64,000 nt of DNA from Colwellia sp. (GTDB lineage Bacteria; Pseudomonadota; Gammaproteobacteria; Enterobacterales; Alteromonadaceae): contig JABSOZ010000002.1 in the NCBI GenBank assembly GCA_013215295.1, forward strand, positions 654,441-718,440, read 5' to 3'. Positions 46,122 to 55,680 of the stretch are shown here, in pieces. The translations under genes and the position numbers were made by a program. The stretch's first letter is position 1. Every line of letters begins with the position of its first letter. The notes below the pieces were generated by a model. The model was not told where the DNA came from. It ran no database searches and saw nothing but the letters and a program-made list of their open reading frames with translations.

Positions 46122-47363
46122 CTAATCGCGTAACGCTTCTGTAACAGGTAAACGCATTGCTTTTATTGCAGGTAATAATCCCCCTAATAAACCGATAAAT
46201 AGGGCTAACGACATGGTTTTGATAATCAACAAAAAAGTAATATCAAAATTGAACATCATTTGACTTAAATTACTGGCATTTTGTGTTGCCGCAGTCCAGC
46301 CATCGAAAGCGAAATATAAAGGTAATATTCCTAATAGCCCGCCAACAAAAGCAATTAGCAGCGCTTCACAAAGAATCGAGGTTGAAATCGCCAATGGACT
46401 AAAACCTATCGCTTTATGTGTTGCGATTTCCTTTGAGCGACTGGCTATGGCGGCATACATAGTATTAAGTGCCGCAACCATTGCGCCTAACGCCATAACG
46501 ATTGCAATAGGAAAACCTAACCAACGAATAAGACGTGTTAAACTACTGGCTTGATCTGCAAAGAATTTCTTTTCTGTTTGCACGCGAATATTTAGTCGAG
46601 GATCTTCCTGCCACTCTTTTTCTAAAGTAGGTAAATCATTAATATCTTTTAACGCTAACCGTATAGATTGAATCGTATTACCACGCCGATAATCACTTTG
46701 TACCATACCGATATCAGCCCAAAGTTCTGATTCAAACACACTGTTGCCATCTGAAAAGATGCCGCTAATTTTCCATTGTGCACCGCCTAAAGTAATCACT
46801 TTTCCAACCCTAAGCGCTGGCATTTTTCGTGCTACCGCTTGGCCAATAATTAACTGACGTACACCCGTTGCAAACATATCTCCTTCAACTAAACGAAAGT
46901 TAGGTCGAAACTTTTGAGTGGCATTACTGGTTCCCCGTAATGCTAAACTGACCGTTGTCGTTGCTTGTTTTATCCCACCTACATTAGAAATATACGCAAC
47001 TTCAGCATTGACAAACATCTCGGCTGAAACTTGCGCTACTCCTTCATTGTTTTTGATGATTTTTTGATTATTCGCTAATATATTCACTTCGACTGGGAAC
47101 ATGACACTTTGTAATTCTGATGTTGCCCCAGCACGCATAACCAATACCGTATTATCTAACCCTGTACGTTGCAGCGTTTTCATCATCCCTTCTGTCATCG
47201 CTAATACACTTAAAATAACGGCAGCAACACACGCAATACTTAATATGCTTACCATTGAAGCAACAAAACGCTGTGGGAAACTTTTAAAATTAATAACCGT
47301 TAACGCTTTAGCCTGTCTCATATTCGTTAACAATGAATGGCCCGTTTTTAATGAAGTATTCAT
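46122..47363 (-). CDS. MacB/FtsX-type ABC permease
   Basis: A 413-residue permease with one N-terminal helix, a large periplasmic MacB_PCD domain (about 65-280) and an FtsX domain of three C-terminal helices (GALNTMYAAIASRSKEIATH, then FVGGLLGILPLYFAF and the end LPAIKAMRLPVTEALRD). It is the last gene of the adaptor-ATPase-permease-permease operon and overlaps the upstream permease by four bases. Two separate permeases of this kind imply a heterodimer, unlike MacB, which fuses ATPase and permease. Substrate unknown. Confidence 0.9.
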   Translation of the reverse strand: MNTSLKTGHSLLTNMRQAKALTVINFKSFPQRFVASMVSILSIACVAAVILSVLAMTEGMMKTLQRTGLDNTVLVMRAGATSELQSVMFPVEVNILANNQKIIKNNEGVAQVSAEMFVNAEVAYISNVGGIKQATTTVSLALRGTSNATQKFRPNFRLVEGDMFATGVRQLIIGQAVARKMPALRVGKVITLGGAQWKISGIFSDGNSVFESELWADIGMVQSDYRRGNTIQSIRLALKDINDLPTLEKEWQEDPRLNIRVQTEKKFFADQASSLTRLIRWLGFPIAIVMALGAMVAALNTMYAAIASRSKEIATHKAIGFSPLAISTSILCEALLIAFVGGLLGILPLYFAFDGWTAATQNASNLSQMMFNFDITFLLIIKTMSLALFIGLLGGLLPAIKAMRLPVTEALRD

Positions 47364-48520
47364 GCTTGTCCTCCTAAAGTTTCGCTAATAACCAGTCGTT
47401 TAATCGCTAGTGCCGGAACTGCACTGCAGAACGCAGCGGCAATATTGACTAAGGCGAAGACCGTTAAATAATGGCTTGGCGCAATTGAGATACCAGGAAG
47501 GAAATCATTAAAATTTTGACCAACCGCGGTAATCAACAAATAGGCAAGTAGACTGCCAGCCAAAGCTCCTAAGCCAAGCAGTAATAACGACTCAAGATAA
47601 ATCCCTTGAATTAAACTAAGCGATGAGAAACCTAATGCTTTCATCATGGCGCTTTCATTATTTCGCTCACGAATGGTTTGAATCATGGTATTGCAAACAA
47701 TAAGCAATAAAGTAAAGAATACCGCGATAACAACAAGGTTAATCACCATAGCCATATCGACAAACTGCTGCGCTCGCTCTTTGATAAATACCTGCTCAGT
47801 TGTCGTACGTGTTGGGCTATTGGTATGAATGAATAATTTATCGATTGCAACAATGACATCCTCAACATTGGCCTTACCTGTAATTTCAGTCGATAGCCAA
47901 CTCATTGAGTTTCCTGCATAGGCACGACCTTTATCAAAATAGGCATGCTGAAAAAACACTTTATTATTAGCGCCTGATTGCCCCTTCGTTTGGTAGATAG
48001 CCGAAACGGTAAACGACCAATTAAATGAAGCACTTTTGTTCATCCATATAGAAGAACTTAACGGCACTTTATCGCCAATTTCCCAGCCATATTTATCAGC
48101 AAGCGATTGACCAATAACAATGCCAGTTCGTGTATTTTTCCACTGGGTTAATTGTTCAGGTGAGATGTAATATTCATCGAACAAGTCGAAGTAAGTTTCA
48201 TGGTCAACCGCGGTTACCGGTAATTGGTTTTTTTCATTTTGATAAAAACCACCAAACCAAGATGCATAACTCACTTGTTTTACGCCCGGTAATGCCGCTA
48301 TTTTTTGTTTGTAGTTAATGGGCAGTGATTGTGTCAACGATATTTTATGGCTTGTCATTAACCGATATTGATTGCTGTTACTCACATTAGCAGTAAGCGC
48401 ATGGTTAACACCTGACAATGTGGTAAATAAGAAAAAGGCGACCATGACTGAAATACAGGTTAACCAAAAACGCACTTTTTTGCGAAAGCTATTACGCCAG
48501 ACTAATATCAGCATATTCAT
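47360..48520 (-). CDS. MacB/FtsX-type ABC permease
   Basis: A 386-residue partner of the downstream permease. One N-terminal helix (SVMVAFFLFTTLSGV), a periplasmic domain, and three C-terminal helices in the FtsX arrangement (TIRERNNESAMMKALGFSSL, then the end PALAIKRLVISETLGGQA). Overlaps of four bases with both the ATPase and the second permease show tight coupling. The pair would form the membrane part of a mechanotransmission-type exporter. Confidence 0.9.
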   Translation of the reverse strand: MNMLILVWRNSFRKKVRFWLTCISVMVAFFLFTTLSGVNHALTANVSNSNQYRLMTSHKISLTQSLPINYKQKIAALPGVKQVSYASWFGGFYQNEKNQLPVTAVDHETYFDLFDEYYISPEQLTQWKNTRTGIVIGQSLADKYGWEIGDKVPLSSSIWMNKSASFNWSFTVSAIYQTKGQSGANNKVFFQHAYFDKGRAYAGNSMSWLSTEITGKANVEDVIVAIDKLFIHTNSPTRTTTEQVFIKERAQQFVDMAMVINLVVIAVFFTLLLIVCNTMIQTIRERNNESAMMKALGFSSLSLIQGIYLESLLLLGLGALAGSLLAYLLITAVGQNFNDFLPGISIAPSHYLTVFALVNIAAAFCSAVPALAIKRLVISETLGGQA

Positions 48521-49227
48521 AAACGTTCACCAACCTCAATATTCTTTGGCTCAAAAATATAGGTTTCCAAATTAATCACTCGACTGGCGTAGTCGGCCGC
48601 TTTTTTGTCATGCGTTACCATCACAATGGTTTTACCAAAATCGCGGTTAAGTTGAGTAAGCAAAGCAAGAATTTCATCTGCTGTTTTTCGGTCTAAATTT
48701 CCTGTCGGTTCATCACATAATAAGATATGCGGGTCGCTAACAATTGCCCTAGCTATAGCAACTCGCTGCTCTTGACCACCAGATAACTCTTTAGGATAGT
48801 GATTTGCACGTTCACTCATGCCGACTAATTCTAGTGCGTAACTTGCGTGTTCTTGTCGCTGTTTCTTATTTAAAGGCGTTAAAGCTAACGGTAATTCAAC
48901 ATTGCCTTGCGCGCTTAAAACCGGTAACAAATGATGGGATTGAAAAACAAAGCCGATATTTTCTGCCCGCCATTGGGTTAACTGTGCTTGCTTTAAGTTA
49001 TCAATGCGCTGTGTGCCAATAATCACCTCTCCTTGAGTCGGTTGATCAAGACCACCCATTAAATGTAACAATGTACTTTTCCCTAAGCCTGATGGTCCCA
49101 TTAGAGCCACAAACTCTCCAGATTCAATGGTCAAGTTAAAATTGTCGTGAACGACTACCGTGTTATTACCTTTTTGGTAACTTTTATTAATATTATTTAA
49201 CGTGATGTTATGATTATTTTTCATCAT
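48517..49227 (-). CDS. LolD/MacB-type ABC ATPase
   Basis: A 236-residue ATPase of the LolD-MacB-FtsE group. Walker A GPSGLGKS (44-51), the family Q loop FVFQSHHLLP, signature LSGGQ (148-152), Walker B ILLCDEPTGNLD (168-179) and the switch histidine in VMVTHDKKAADYA are intact. It drives the two FtsX-type permeases next to it, with which it overlaps by four bases. It follows the adaptor gene by 29 bases. Confidence 0.94.
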   Translation of the reverse strand: MMKNNHNITLNNINKSYQKGNNTVVVHDNFNLTIESGEFVALMGPSGLGKSTLLHLMGGLDQPTQGEVIIGTQRIDNLKQAQLTQWRAENIGFVFQSHHLLPVLSAQGNVELPLALTPLNKKQRQEHASYALELVGMSERANHYPKELSGGQEQRVAIARAIVSDPHILLCDEPTGNLDRKTADEILALLTQLNRDFGKTIVMVTHDKKAADYASRVINLETYIFEPKNIEVGERL

Positions 49228-49256
49228 TATTTCCTAAAAGTCTGTGTGTATTTGGA

Positions 49257-50384
49257 TTAAAGTGCAGCGATATCAGTTTCTGCTTTTGAGCTATCGACTG
49301 ACTCATATGGGGAGTTATCACTGTTTTTCATAAAACTAACTTTCACTCCCATATCAGGTAAAACGCGGGAATCAATTTCCAGCAATTTAACCCGAACTTT
49401 AATACTCGCTTTTTGACGGTCAGCGGTGGGAATCACAGCAACTACTTCACTGTTAATTTTCCATTGTGGGTAAGCATCCAATTTGGCGATAACTTTTTGT
49501 CCGGGATAAACTCGGTTGATATAGCTTTCCCCCACTTCAACTTCAATTTCTAACGAACTCATATCAACAATAGTGCCGACACCTGTACGGATAAAACCAC
49601 CGCCTGAAGAACCTGCAGAGATTAATTCACCTACTTGGGCATTTTTACTGATCACAACGCCATCAAATGGTGCTCGAATTTTATGCTGGTTTAACAGATA
49701 CTTCGCTAGTTCTACACGCTGCTCAGCTGAATGAACCATGGCTTGTTTATTGCGTATTTGAATAGTCAATTGCGCATTTCTAAATGCACTGTCTTCAAGC
49801 AATTGCTCGCTGATCAGTTGGCTATTCGCGAGAGATTTATTACGTTTAAAACGTAATGTTTGTTGTTTCAAAAGTAGCGTGAACTCGTCAAAACTTGCCT
49901 GTTTGGCGGACAATTCAGCTAAAGCAAGTTGATAGGAAATAGCCGCTTGTTTATCATCAAGTTCAGCAATTATTTCTGATTTACTCACGCGCTGGCCTTC
50001 TTCAATATTCAAACGGTTTAACTTGCCCGTTACACGAGAAGATACGGTAGCAATTCGTCTAGCGACAACATGTCCACTGGCATCAAGAACGATGTTATCG
50101 GTTTTATCGACTATTTTTGAGTGAGCAACTAAAGGGGGAGATTGTTGAATACTTGATGGGGTCAACTCATCGAGCTGTTTATTACTGGTTAGAATATGTG
50201 TCGCTGTTTCAGCAGCTGTCATTGGAAAGAATAATGTCTGCCCTACAAAATATAAACTTGTACTGAGCAAGGTAAAAATTAAAATTCCTGTGTAGTTTAC
50301 AGACAACCAAGTCGTTTTAATTTCAGGTGTTCTATCAATGCTAAGCTTAGACAGTTCTAATGGGGTGTTATTATTTATAGTCAT
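49257..50384 (-). CDS. HlyD/MacA-type periplasmic adaptor
   Basis: A 375-residue membrane-fusion protein. A single membrane helix (about residues 26-46) anchors it in the inner membrane. Then come the lipoyl/barrel-sandwich halves (VSSRVTGKLNRLNIEEGQRV and IRAPFDGVVISKNAQVGE) around a coiled hairpin, and a beta-barrel domain with GQKVIAKLDAYPQ. It would bridge the ABC pump to an outer-membrane channel. ATG at 50384 has AGGAG seven bases upstream, better than the frame-extending start at 50399. First gene of the efflux operon; a copy of the 14-base element is 55 bases upstream. No TolC-like gene is nearby. Confidence 0.92.
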   Translation of the reverse strand: MTINNNTPLELSKLSIDRTPEIKTTWLSVNYTGILIFTLLSTSLYFVGQTLFFPMTAAETATHILTSNKQLDELTPSSIQQSPPLVAHSKIVDKTDNIVLDASGHVVARRIATVSSRVTGKLNRLNIEEGQRVSKSEIIAELDDKQAAISYQLALAELSAKQASFDEFTLLLKQQTLRFKRNKSLANSQLISEQLLEDSAFRNAQLTIQIRNKQAMVHSAEQRVELAKYLLNQHKIRAPFDGVVISKNAQVGELISAGSSGGGFIRTGVGTIVDMSSLEIEVEVGESYINRVYPGQKVIAKLDAYPQWKINSEVVAVIPTADRQKASIKVRVKLLEIDSRVLPDMGVKVSFMKNSDNSPYESVDSSKAETDIAAL

Positions 50385-50438
50385 TCTATTCTCCTGCAAA
50401 GTTTGTAAGAGAATAAGAAAAACAGTGATTAGACAACA

Positions 50439-50452
50439 GTGCCAAAAGTCAT
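50439..50452. promoter_or_regulatory. 14-base element upstream of the efflux operon
   Basis: GTGCCAAAAGTCAT, identical to the copy at 46048, 55 bases before the adaptor start. No full inverted partner is present, but the flanks AACAGTG and CATTGTT make a loose dyad around it. Probably the target of the envelope-stress-type response regulator at 42960 (inference). Confidence 0.65.
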
Positions 50453-50847
50453 TGTTGCAGGCAAAGGGATAATTATAGGGGTGTAGAGCTGATCAATTCG
50501 CTTTTGAGCTACAAATAGCGAGTTATGCCTTTACTGGAAAATCAATACCATCAATACTACTAAATTGCATCTAGCCTAGCCAACCAATTGCATTTTGGTT
50601 TGCCACTTTAAAATTTCAGTATTTGCGAAAGAATATATGATAATTCATTAATTTAAAGGCAGCTGTGAGCTGTGCTGCCTTTAAGGTTTTGTAAAGGCGC
50701 GAGAATTTTTATTCGAGATTAGCCAAGATTCACTGCTCGCTTGTGGGGCTGGTTTAAGGCTCATTGCTGCCAGTGGAGTTTCATTTCAGAACGCTAACTT
50801 TTGCCACCCTATCGACGATTAACAACCTTTCTTCAAATAGCTGTTAT
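50453..50847. other. Gap with a hairpin after the lone receiver
   Basis: About 400 bases with no gene between the efflux operon promoter and the receiver gene. At 50655-50682 a perfect nine-base stem AAAGGCAGC / GCTGCCTTT lies on a short loop with only a weak T tract on the reverse strand; it may end the receiver transcript. Nothing else is recognisable. Confidence 0.5.
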
Positions 50848-51237
50848 TTATATGTTGTGCTGGAGAAAAATTTTCTTGACCAAACTGGGAAGTTTAATGC
50901 CTATTTCTTTTTTTGAAAGGCTAAAGTCGGCCCCCAGTTTCTTTGCACAATATAACAATGTATGAGGGGAATTTTCTCCTAAGTAGCTGCCTGAAATTGC
51001 CAGAATAGGGATGTTTTTTTGAGACTTAACAAAATCTATAAATTCATAACCATCAACTTCTGGCATAACTATATCAGTAATGACAAAGTCTGGGTTTATT
51101 CTTTGAAATTCTTGTTGAGCATGAACAGGATTATCGAATGAGATTACTTTGGTTTCAAAGATAGCACAATCATCTATAAGTCCTGTTACAAGTGTCAGTG
51201 TCATGGGCGAATCATCTACTACCATGATTGTAAACAT
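50848..51237 (-). CDS. Stand-alone receiver-domain protein
   Basis: A 129-residue CheY-like protein with no output domain. Acidic pair VVDDSP at the N-terminus, phospho-acceptor Asp55 (FVITDIVMPEVDGYEF), Ser82 in LAISGS, and a lysine at the fifth strand (SLSKKE). It has a strong ribosome-binding site (AAGGAGAG). A partner kinase is not adjacent. It may work with the PAS-AraC regulator 255 bases upstream on the same strand, or shuttle phosphate in a relay (inference). Confidence 0.9.
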   Translation of the reverse strand: MFTIMVVDDSPMTLTLVTGLIDDCAIFETKVISFDNPVHAQQEFQRINPDFVITDIVMPEVDGYEFIDFVKSQKNIPILAISGSYLGENSPHTLLYCAKKLGADFSLSKKEIGIKLPSLVKKIFLQHNI

Positions 51238-51492
51238 ATTACTCTCCTTCCTAGACAGCTACTATCATAGTTTCCATTTTTTAATTTATTCTATTAATCA
51301 ATTGAGCACTTTTGACATATTAAACATTTTCAATATTTTCTCGGCCAATTTATTCACTTTAAAAATTTGAAAAACTATTTACACTTTGTACTAATTGTTG
51401 ACTTTTAGTGCTTAAATGACACTAATGACTATTTAAACACCAACACCACTACTGTATTTATAACAGAACTTAAATTAATTCTTATAGAAATC

Positions 51493-52350
51493 TTATTTTG
51501 TCTTGTGTTGCAAAGAGTTAGAGGACATAACTTTTTCTTCACAATATTTCTTATATATCTTGGAAAAATAGCCAGTATGACTAAAGCCAACTGCATAGGC
51601 AGTTTCTGCTAAAGTACGATGAGTATTACTTTGAATATAATCATGTGCTTTTTCAAGACGAACTTTTCTAATAAATTGTACTGGTGTTAATCCGCTTTCG
51701 CGTTTTATTTTACGTTGTAAGGTAGAACGGCTAATAAATAATTTGGCTGCTAGCGTGTCTATATCAAATCCATTGACACCTAGATTCTCGAGAACAATAT
51801 TCCGAACTTTATTGAGGAAGTCATTGTCGTAATGCTTAGACTTATTGCGTTCAATGAGTTCATTTGTGCGTACTTCGATCATTTCCTCAAGGAGGTCTCT
51901 GTGACTATTCAACTCATTCTCGGCCAGTTTGCGAGCGGAGATATCGACGAAACTGATAACTATTTCAGAACAGTCACCTGTACTACTGTATATAGGAAAC
52001 CCATTGACTGTTACCCAAACGACATCCTTGAACATTGGACTATGAATGCCTAACACTTGACTTTTAATTGGTTTTTTACTGGTTAACACTCTATTTACAG
52101 GGTAATCATCAGGGGATAAAGTGTTATTATCTGGATCTACAAATTTCCATGCAGGATCAATGGCCTTTTTGCCCATCATCTGTTCATTACTAAGACCTAG
52201 TAGTTCTGATGCTTTGAAATTATTCATAATAATAGAAGTATCTGGTGCATGAACAACAATGCCTGCTTCAATGTTAATAAGCAAACCCTGAAAACGCTCT
52301 TCGTTTATCCGTAAAGCTGCTACTATTTGCCCTCCCTCAGTCTCGTACAT
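51493..52350 (-). CDS. PAS-domain AraC-type regulator
   Basis: A 285-residue protein joining a PAS/PAC sensor (about residues 15-135: INIEAGIVVHAPDTSIIMNN, ending VISFVDISARKLAENEL), a short coiled linker, and a C-terminal AraC DNA-binding domain (LAAKLFISRSTLQRKIKRES, then AETAYAVGFSHTGYFSKIYK). This is an unusual pairing: PAS sensors usually precede kinase or GGDEF outputs, while AraC domains usually follow cupins. Ligand unknown. It is 255 bases from the lone receiver, on the same strand, so the two may be related. Confidence 0.87.
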   Translation of the reverse strand: MYETEGGQIVAALRINEERFQGLLINIEAGIVVHAPDTSIIMNNFKASELLGLSNEQMMGKKAIDPAWKFVDPDNNTLSPDDYPVNRVLTSKKPIKSQVLGIHSPMFKDVVWVTVNGFPIYSSTGDCSEIVISFVDISARKLAENELNSHRDLLEEMIEVRTNELIERNKSKHYDNDFLNKVRNIVLENLGVNGFDIDTLAAKLFISRSTLQRKIKRESGLTPVQFIRKVRLEKAHDYIQSNTHRTLAETAYAVGFSHTGYFSKIYKKYCEEKVMSSNSLQHKTK

Positions 52351-53276
52351 CTTACGTCCTGTTATTCTTAGTTTTTAGATAATTTATATTCCGTAACATC
52401 TTCACAATATCTATACTCAAGATAAGAAACCCTGTAGTGGTCAATCAAAACTGCAATCTAATCTCTTTCTAAGCCTGTATCTTTTTTAACTCATTAAGTT
52501 TTAAACGTCTGTCATGACTGTGAGGACTAACCTAACGGAGATAACTATTAATGCGGCTGAACCAATGTTCGAATAAGAGGTGAATAATTATTGTCTAAAA
52601 TTACACCAACAGCAAATAAGGGTACACTGATATTGGCGAAACTACGAATTCAGTAGGGAAATTGACTGAATTGAGACTGAATTAGACACACTTGTGCTAC
52701 GAATATGGATCGGGGTAAATTATAAAGATAAAAGTTAGGTATTAAAAGTCAAACTATATTGACTGCTTCTAAGGTTAAAGGCGAAGTTAAAATTAATTAA
52801 TACTCATTGTCGGTTTGCGCACTTTAAAGTCATGTCGATACAATTACGTGAACGACTGCTTTGGTGTGTGGTTTCAACGGGTAAATGCAACGTTATCCTT
52901 ATAGTAATTAAAGGAACGTTGACATTTAATCTCTAAGCGGCAGCTTGGTAGCATAAAGCAGACTAAATTTCCGATTCAAAACCGTTCGCCCAAACGCTCA
53001 CTTAGATCTAAAAACAGACGGTTCACTAATTACTTTTTATGACTAATCTGTGCGCTATATGGTCTTAAAAATAGTGAATATAGTTTAAATTTATACGCCT
53101 AACTCTTTTAACTTATTCCAGTTCTATAATTAGTAGCGCATATGTGTCAAATTCAGTCTTAATTTAGTCAATGTCTTTACAAAGTTTGTAAGTTCAACAA
53201 TGTATGATTAATCTTATATCATTAGTAAATAACAAGTTTTAACAATATAACTAAAAGAAATTTAAAAGAAACCTGA
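52351..53276. other. Gene-free gap of 0.9 kb
   Basis: AT-rich stretch with stop codons in all frames and no signal that I recognise; no clear inverted or direct repeats. It starts the decaying part of the window, so it may hold eroded genes. Confidence 0.4.
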
Positions 53277-53640
53277 ATGCAAGATGATATCAATAATACT
53301 AAAGCAGAACTCCTAATCAAAGTTAAGCATTTACGTGAACAGTTAAAAAAAGAACACAAAATTGCAGCTGAAGAAATAGAAAGAACGATAGCAAACGTTC
53401 AGACACTAAGCGGTGTAATCTCAATCTGTAGTTATTGTAAAGTAGTTCAAAATAAATATGCTACATACGTGTCGGTAGAAGATTACGTAACCACATGAAA
53501 ATATTAATGTCAGGTTATAGCGATAACCCCGTACAATCGTTGCCGAACAAGGCTCACTTGGTGCGCAATATAGTTAACTACTGCGATAATACGATACATT
53601 TTTGTATCGTTAAATCCCAAATTGTTATACTTTGGTGATA
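53277..53640 (+). pseudogene. Remnants of a sensory signalling protein
   Basis: Two short frames follow each other. The first (53277-53498, 73 codons) has a coiled coil (KVKHLREQLKKEHKIAAEEI) and the linker phrase TLSGVISICSYCKVVQN, typical of the C-terminal end of PAS/GAF or receiver sensory proteins (LSGLLPICSxCKKIRDD type), and it ends early. The second (53495-53640, 48 codons) begins MKILMSGYSDNPV, which resembles the ILxMSGYSDN piece of a receiver domain. Together they look like fragments of a larger lost sensor. The first may still be a small expressed protein. Confidence 0.5.
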
Positions 53641-53675
53641 ATTGCTTTTAACTATCTATTAGTAGAGGTATAAAA

Positions 53676-54425
53676 ATGACAAAAATCTTAAATCATATTA
53701 TTTTCATATCTCTGCTAGTATTCTCAGCTACATCAATTGCGCAACAAGTAATAAAAGTTGGTGTTGGTAACTTTCCTCCTTTTTTTATTGAACAAGGACC
53801 TGAAGGCATATTTATCGAACTCATCGATGAAATATTCAAGCAACTTCCTGAATACAAAGTGGAATATATCTTTATGAGTAATAATAGAATATTGCATGAA
53901 ATTAACTATGGAGAATTAATTGATGTTGCTTGTAATATTTTTCCTGACTCACAAGTAAATGTATATTTGTCTGATCCACTATTTCGTTTTAAAGACGTTG
54001 CAGTATCAATTAAATCAAATCAGCTAAAAGTCAATAATATATCTGATTTACAAGGAAAATCTATCGCTGCATATCAAGGTGCAACAGAGCTGCTTGGTGC
54101 TGAGTTTAAGAAAATGGCTAAAGAAAATCATGAATATTCTGAGCATCCTCACCCAAAAGAAACTACTCATCTAATGCTTTCAGGAAGGAAGGATATTAGA
54201 ATCGGTGATATCAACATATTCAGGTATGATTTAAACAATAAATATTACAATAAAAATATAAACGTAGATTATACCAATTTTACTGTACATTATTTATGGC
54301 CTTATATTTATTCACACATGGCTTTTAAAGACAAGTCTCTAAAAGACTCCGTCAATAAAATAATAAGGGAATTAAAGCTCAATGGTTCGTTAGATAAAAT
54401 CTACACTAAGTATAAAATGCAATAA
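53676..54425 (+). CDS. Periplasmic solute-binding protein (family 3-like)
   Basis: A 249-residue exported protein. Signal peptide about 1-22 (ending SIAQQ). It matches bacterial extracellular solute-binding protein family 3: VIKVGVGNFPPFFIEQGPEG at the first strand, LSDPLFRFKDVAVSI, and ISDLQGKSIAAYQGATE at the hinge, ending with the DKIYTKY type segment. No transporter genes are nearby, so it may act as a stray binding protein or sensor partner. It is amino-acid-like in family, but the ligand is unknown. Confidence 0.82.
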   Translation: MTKILNHIIFISLLVFSATSIAQQVIKVGVGNFPPFFIEQGPEGIFIELIDEIFKQLPEYKVEYIFMSNNRILHEINYGELIDVACNIFPDSQVNVYLSDPLFRFKDVAVSIKSNQLKVNNISDLQGKSIAAYQGATELLGAEFKKMAKENHEYSEHPHPKETTHLMLSGRKDIRIGDINIFRYDLNNKYYNKNINVDYTNFTVHYLWPYIYSHMAFKDKSLKDSVNKIIRELKLNGSLDKIYTKYKMQ

Positions 54426-55033
54426 AAAAATTTTGTTATGTATTTCACTTTCAACAGTGTTCATTCCCAATAAAATCGGTCGGTTAATTAAGGCCAACGA
54501 TATTCACTAATTGAGTGTATTCTGAGGCCAAGTTAATGCCAGTGAAAGCTGAAATAAAAACCTTGTGGCTGAATAATCGCTTTTGACAAAAAGCCGTCCT
54601 TCGAGGCGGCTTTTAAGTATCTGGCGTATGTCGGCAATGGTGGATTAATTGACTGTCAGGATAAAGGTAGGTCAACGTTTTCTGGTCCTTCTCAATGGCC
54701 TAAAAAACCATTGCCGCTAATGAACCCTCTGTCGGATCACTTGCCGTTTGCAAGGGAAATGCTAAAGGTAAAAAAGAGCACATTATAGTCATTCAACCTT
54801 AATTATCTATACTCAGGTTATTTAGGTTATGTGCTGGCTGCCCAAGCATTGCCACCTTCAGAGTCACCTAACCCGTCATTAATGGTTGATTCTCACCTTC
54901 GCCTATATAGAGCATTGCTTGCATGAATCTATATTGAAACTCATTACAAGGTAATAGTTATAAGCGCCAATCAAAAGCAATTGAAAAAGATTGAAATATA
55001 CCCTCTCTATAGGTACTTTTTTAATTAATACTT
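54426..55033. other. Gap with a hairpin and no gene
   Basis: About 600 bases. At 54589-54614 a hairpin AAAAGCCG / CGGCTTTT has a T tract on the reverse strand and a shorter one on the forward strand, so it may end either neighbour. Near 54640-54880 the composition is less AT-rich and may hold a decayed gene, but I recognise none. Confidence 0.45.
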
Positions 55034-55501
55034 TCATTGAATATTTCTGCCCAATCGTTTTTCCAATTGACGTTTCTCCCAGCCACTCCCAAGGAAATCT
55101 GAGGCATCAAAAATGTAAAGCGCATCGTAAGCAAGTAATATCCCCCATACTAAAGCAGTCAGTCCTCCCCATATAATACCGTGGCCGAAAATCCACGTCG
55201 CCAAGCATACTAGTGGCACAATCACGATATAAGAAAACAACTCTAATAAAAATCTTTTCATCTTTCTTACGTGTTTTAATGCTTCAGTTTCTTGCTCAGT
55301 AAGTTTGGACTCATCTATCTCATGATTAGAAATAAGAGCGGATATATTAGTCTCAAAGACAGATGCTAAAGCCTTTAATGACTCCATTGTTGGCTTTTGA
55401 CCTTTTTCGATACGTTGTACTGTTCTCAGACTCAAACCGCAAAATTCTGCGAGTTGAGATTGAGACCAACCGTTATTCATTCTTCTTTGACGAATTGACA
55501 T
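55034..55501 (-). CDS. XRE-family regulator with two-helix membrane tail
   Basis: A 155-residue protein. Residues 1-60 form an XRE/Cro helix-turn-helix (NGWSQSQLAEFCGLSLRTVQ, IEKGQKPTMESLKALASVF). After a linker there is a 2TM domain (about 85-150) with two membrane helices and the end phrase WEKRQLEKRLG. Members of this group are membrane-tethered regulators; the 2TM domain is of unknown role. It is isolated among degraded genes. Confidence 0.87.
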   Translation of the reverse strand: MSIRQRRMNNGWSQSQLAEFCGLSLRTVQRIEKGQKPTMESLKALASVFETNISALISNHEIDESKLTEQETEALKHVRKMKRFLLELFSYIVIVPLVCLATWIFGHGIIWGGLTALVWGILLAYDALYIFDASDFLGSGWEKRQLEKRLGRNIQ

Positions 55502-55680
55502 TTTTTATCCTCAATGATTAAACAACGCTAAATTATCAAATAATAGCGTTGCAAGATACGCCAGCAATGTGTCATGGATATGACAAACAGAGAATTTGGC
55601 GTTTAACGCCCTAATAATGGGCAATAAATTATTGGCTCAAATATTGAGAAACGAAAACAGTCAACTGTAAGTTTTCCTGT

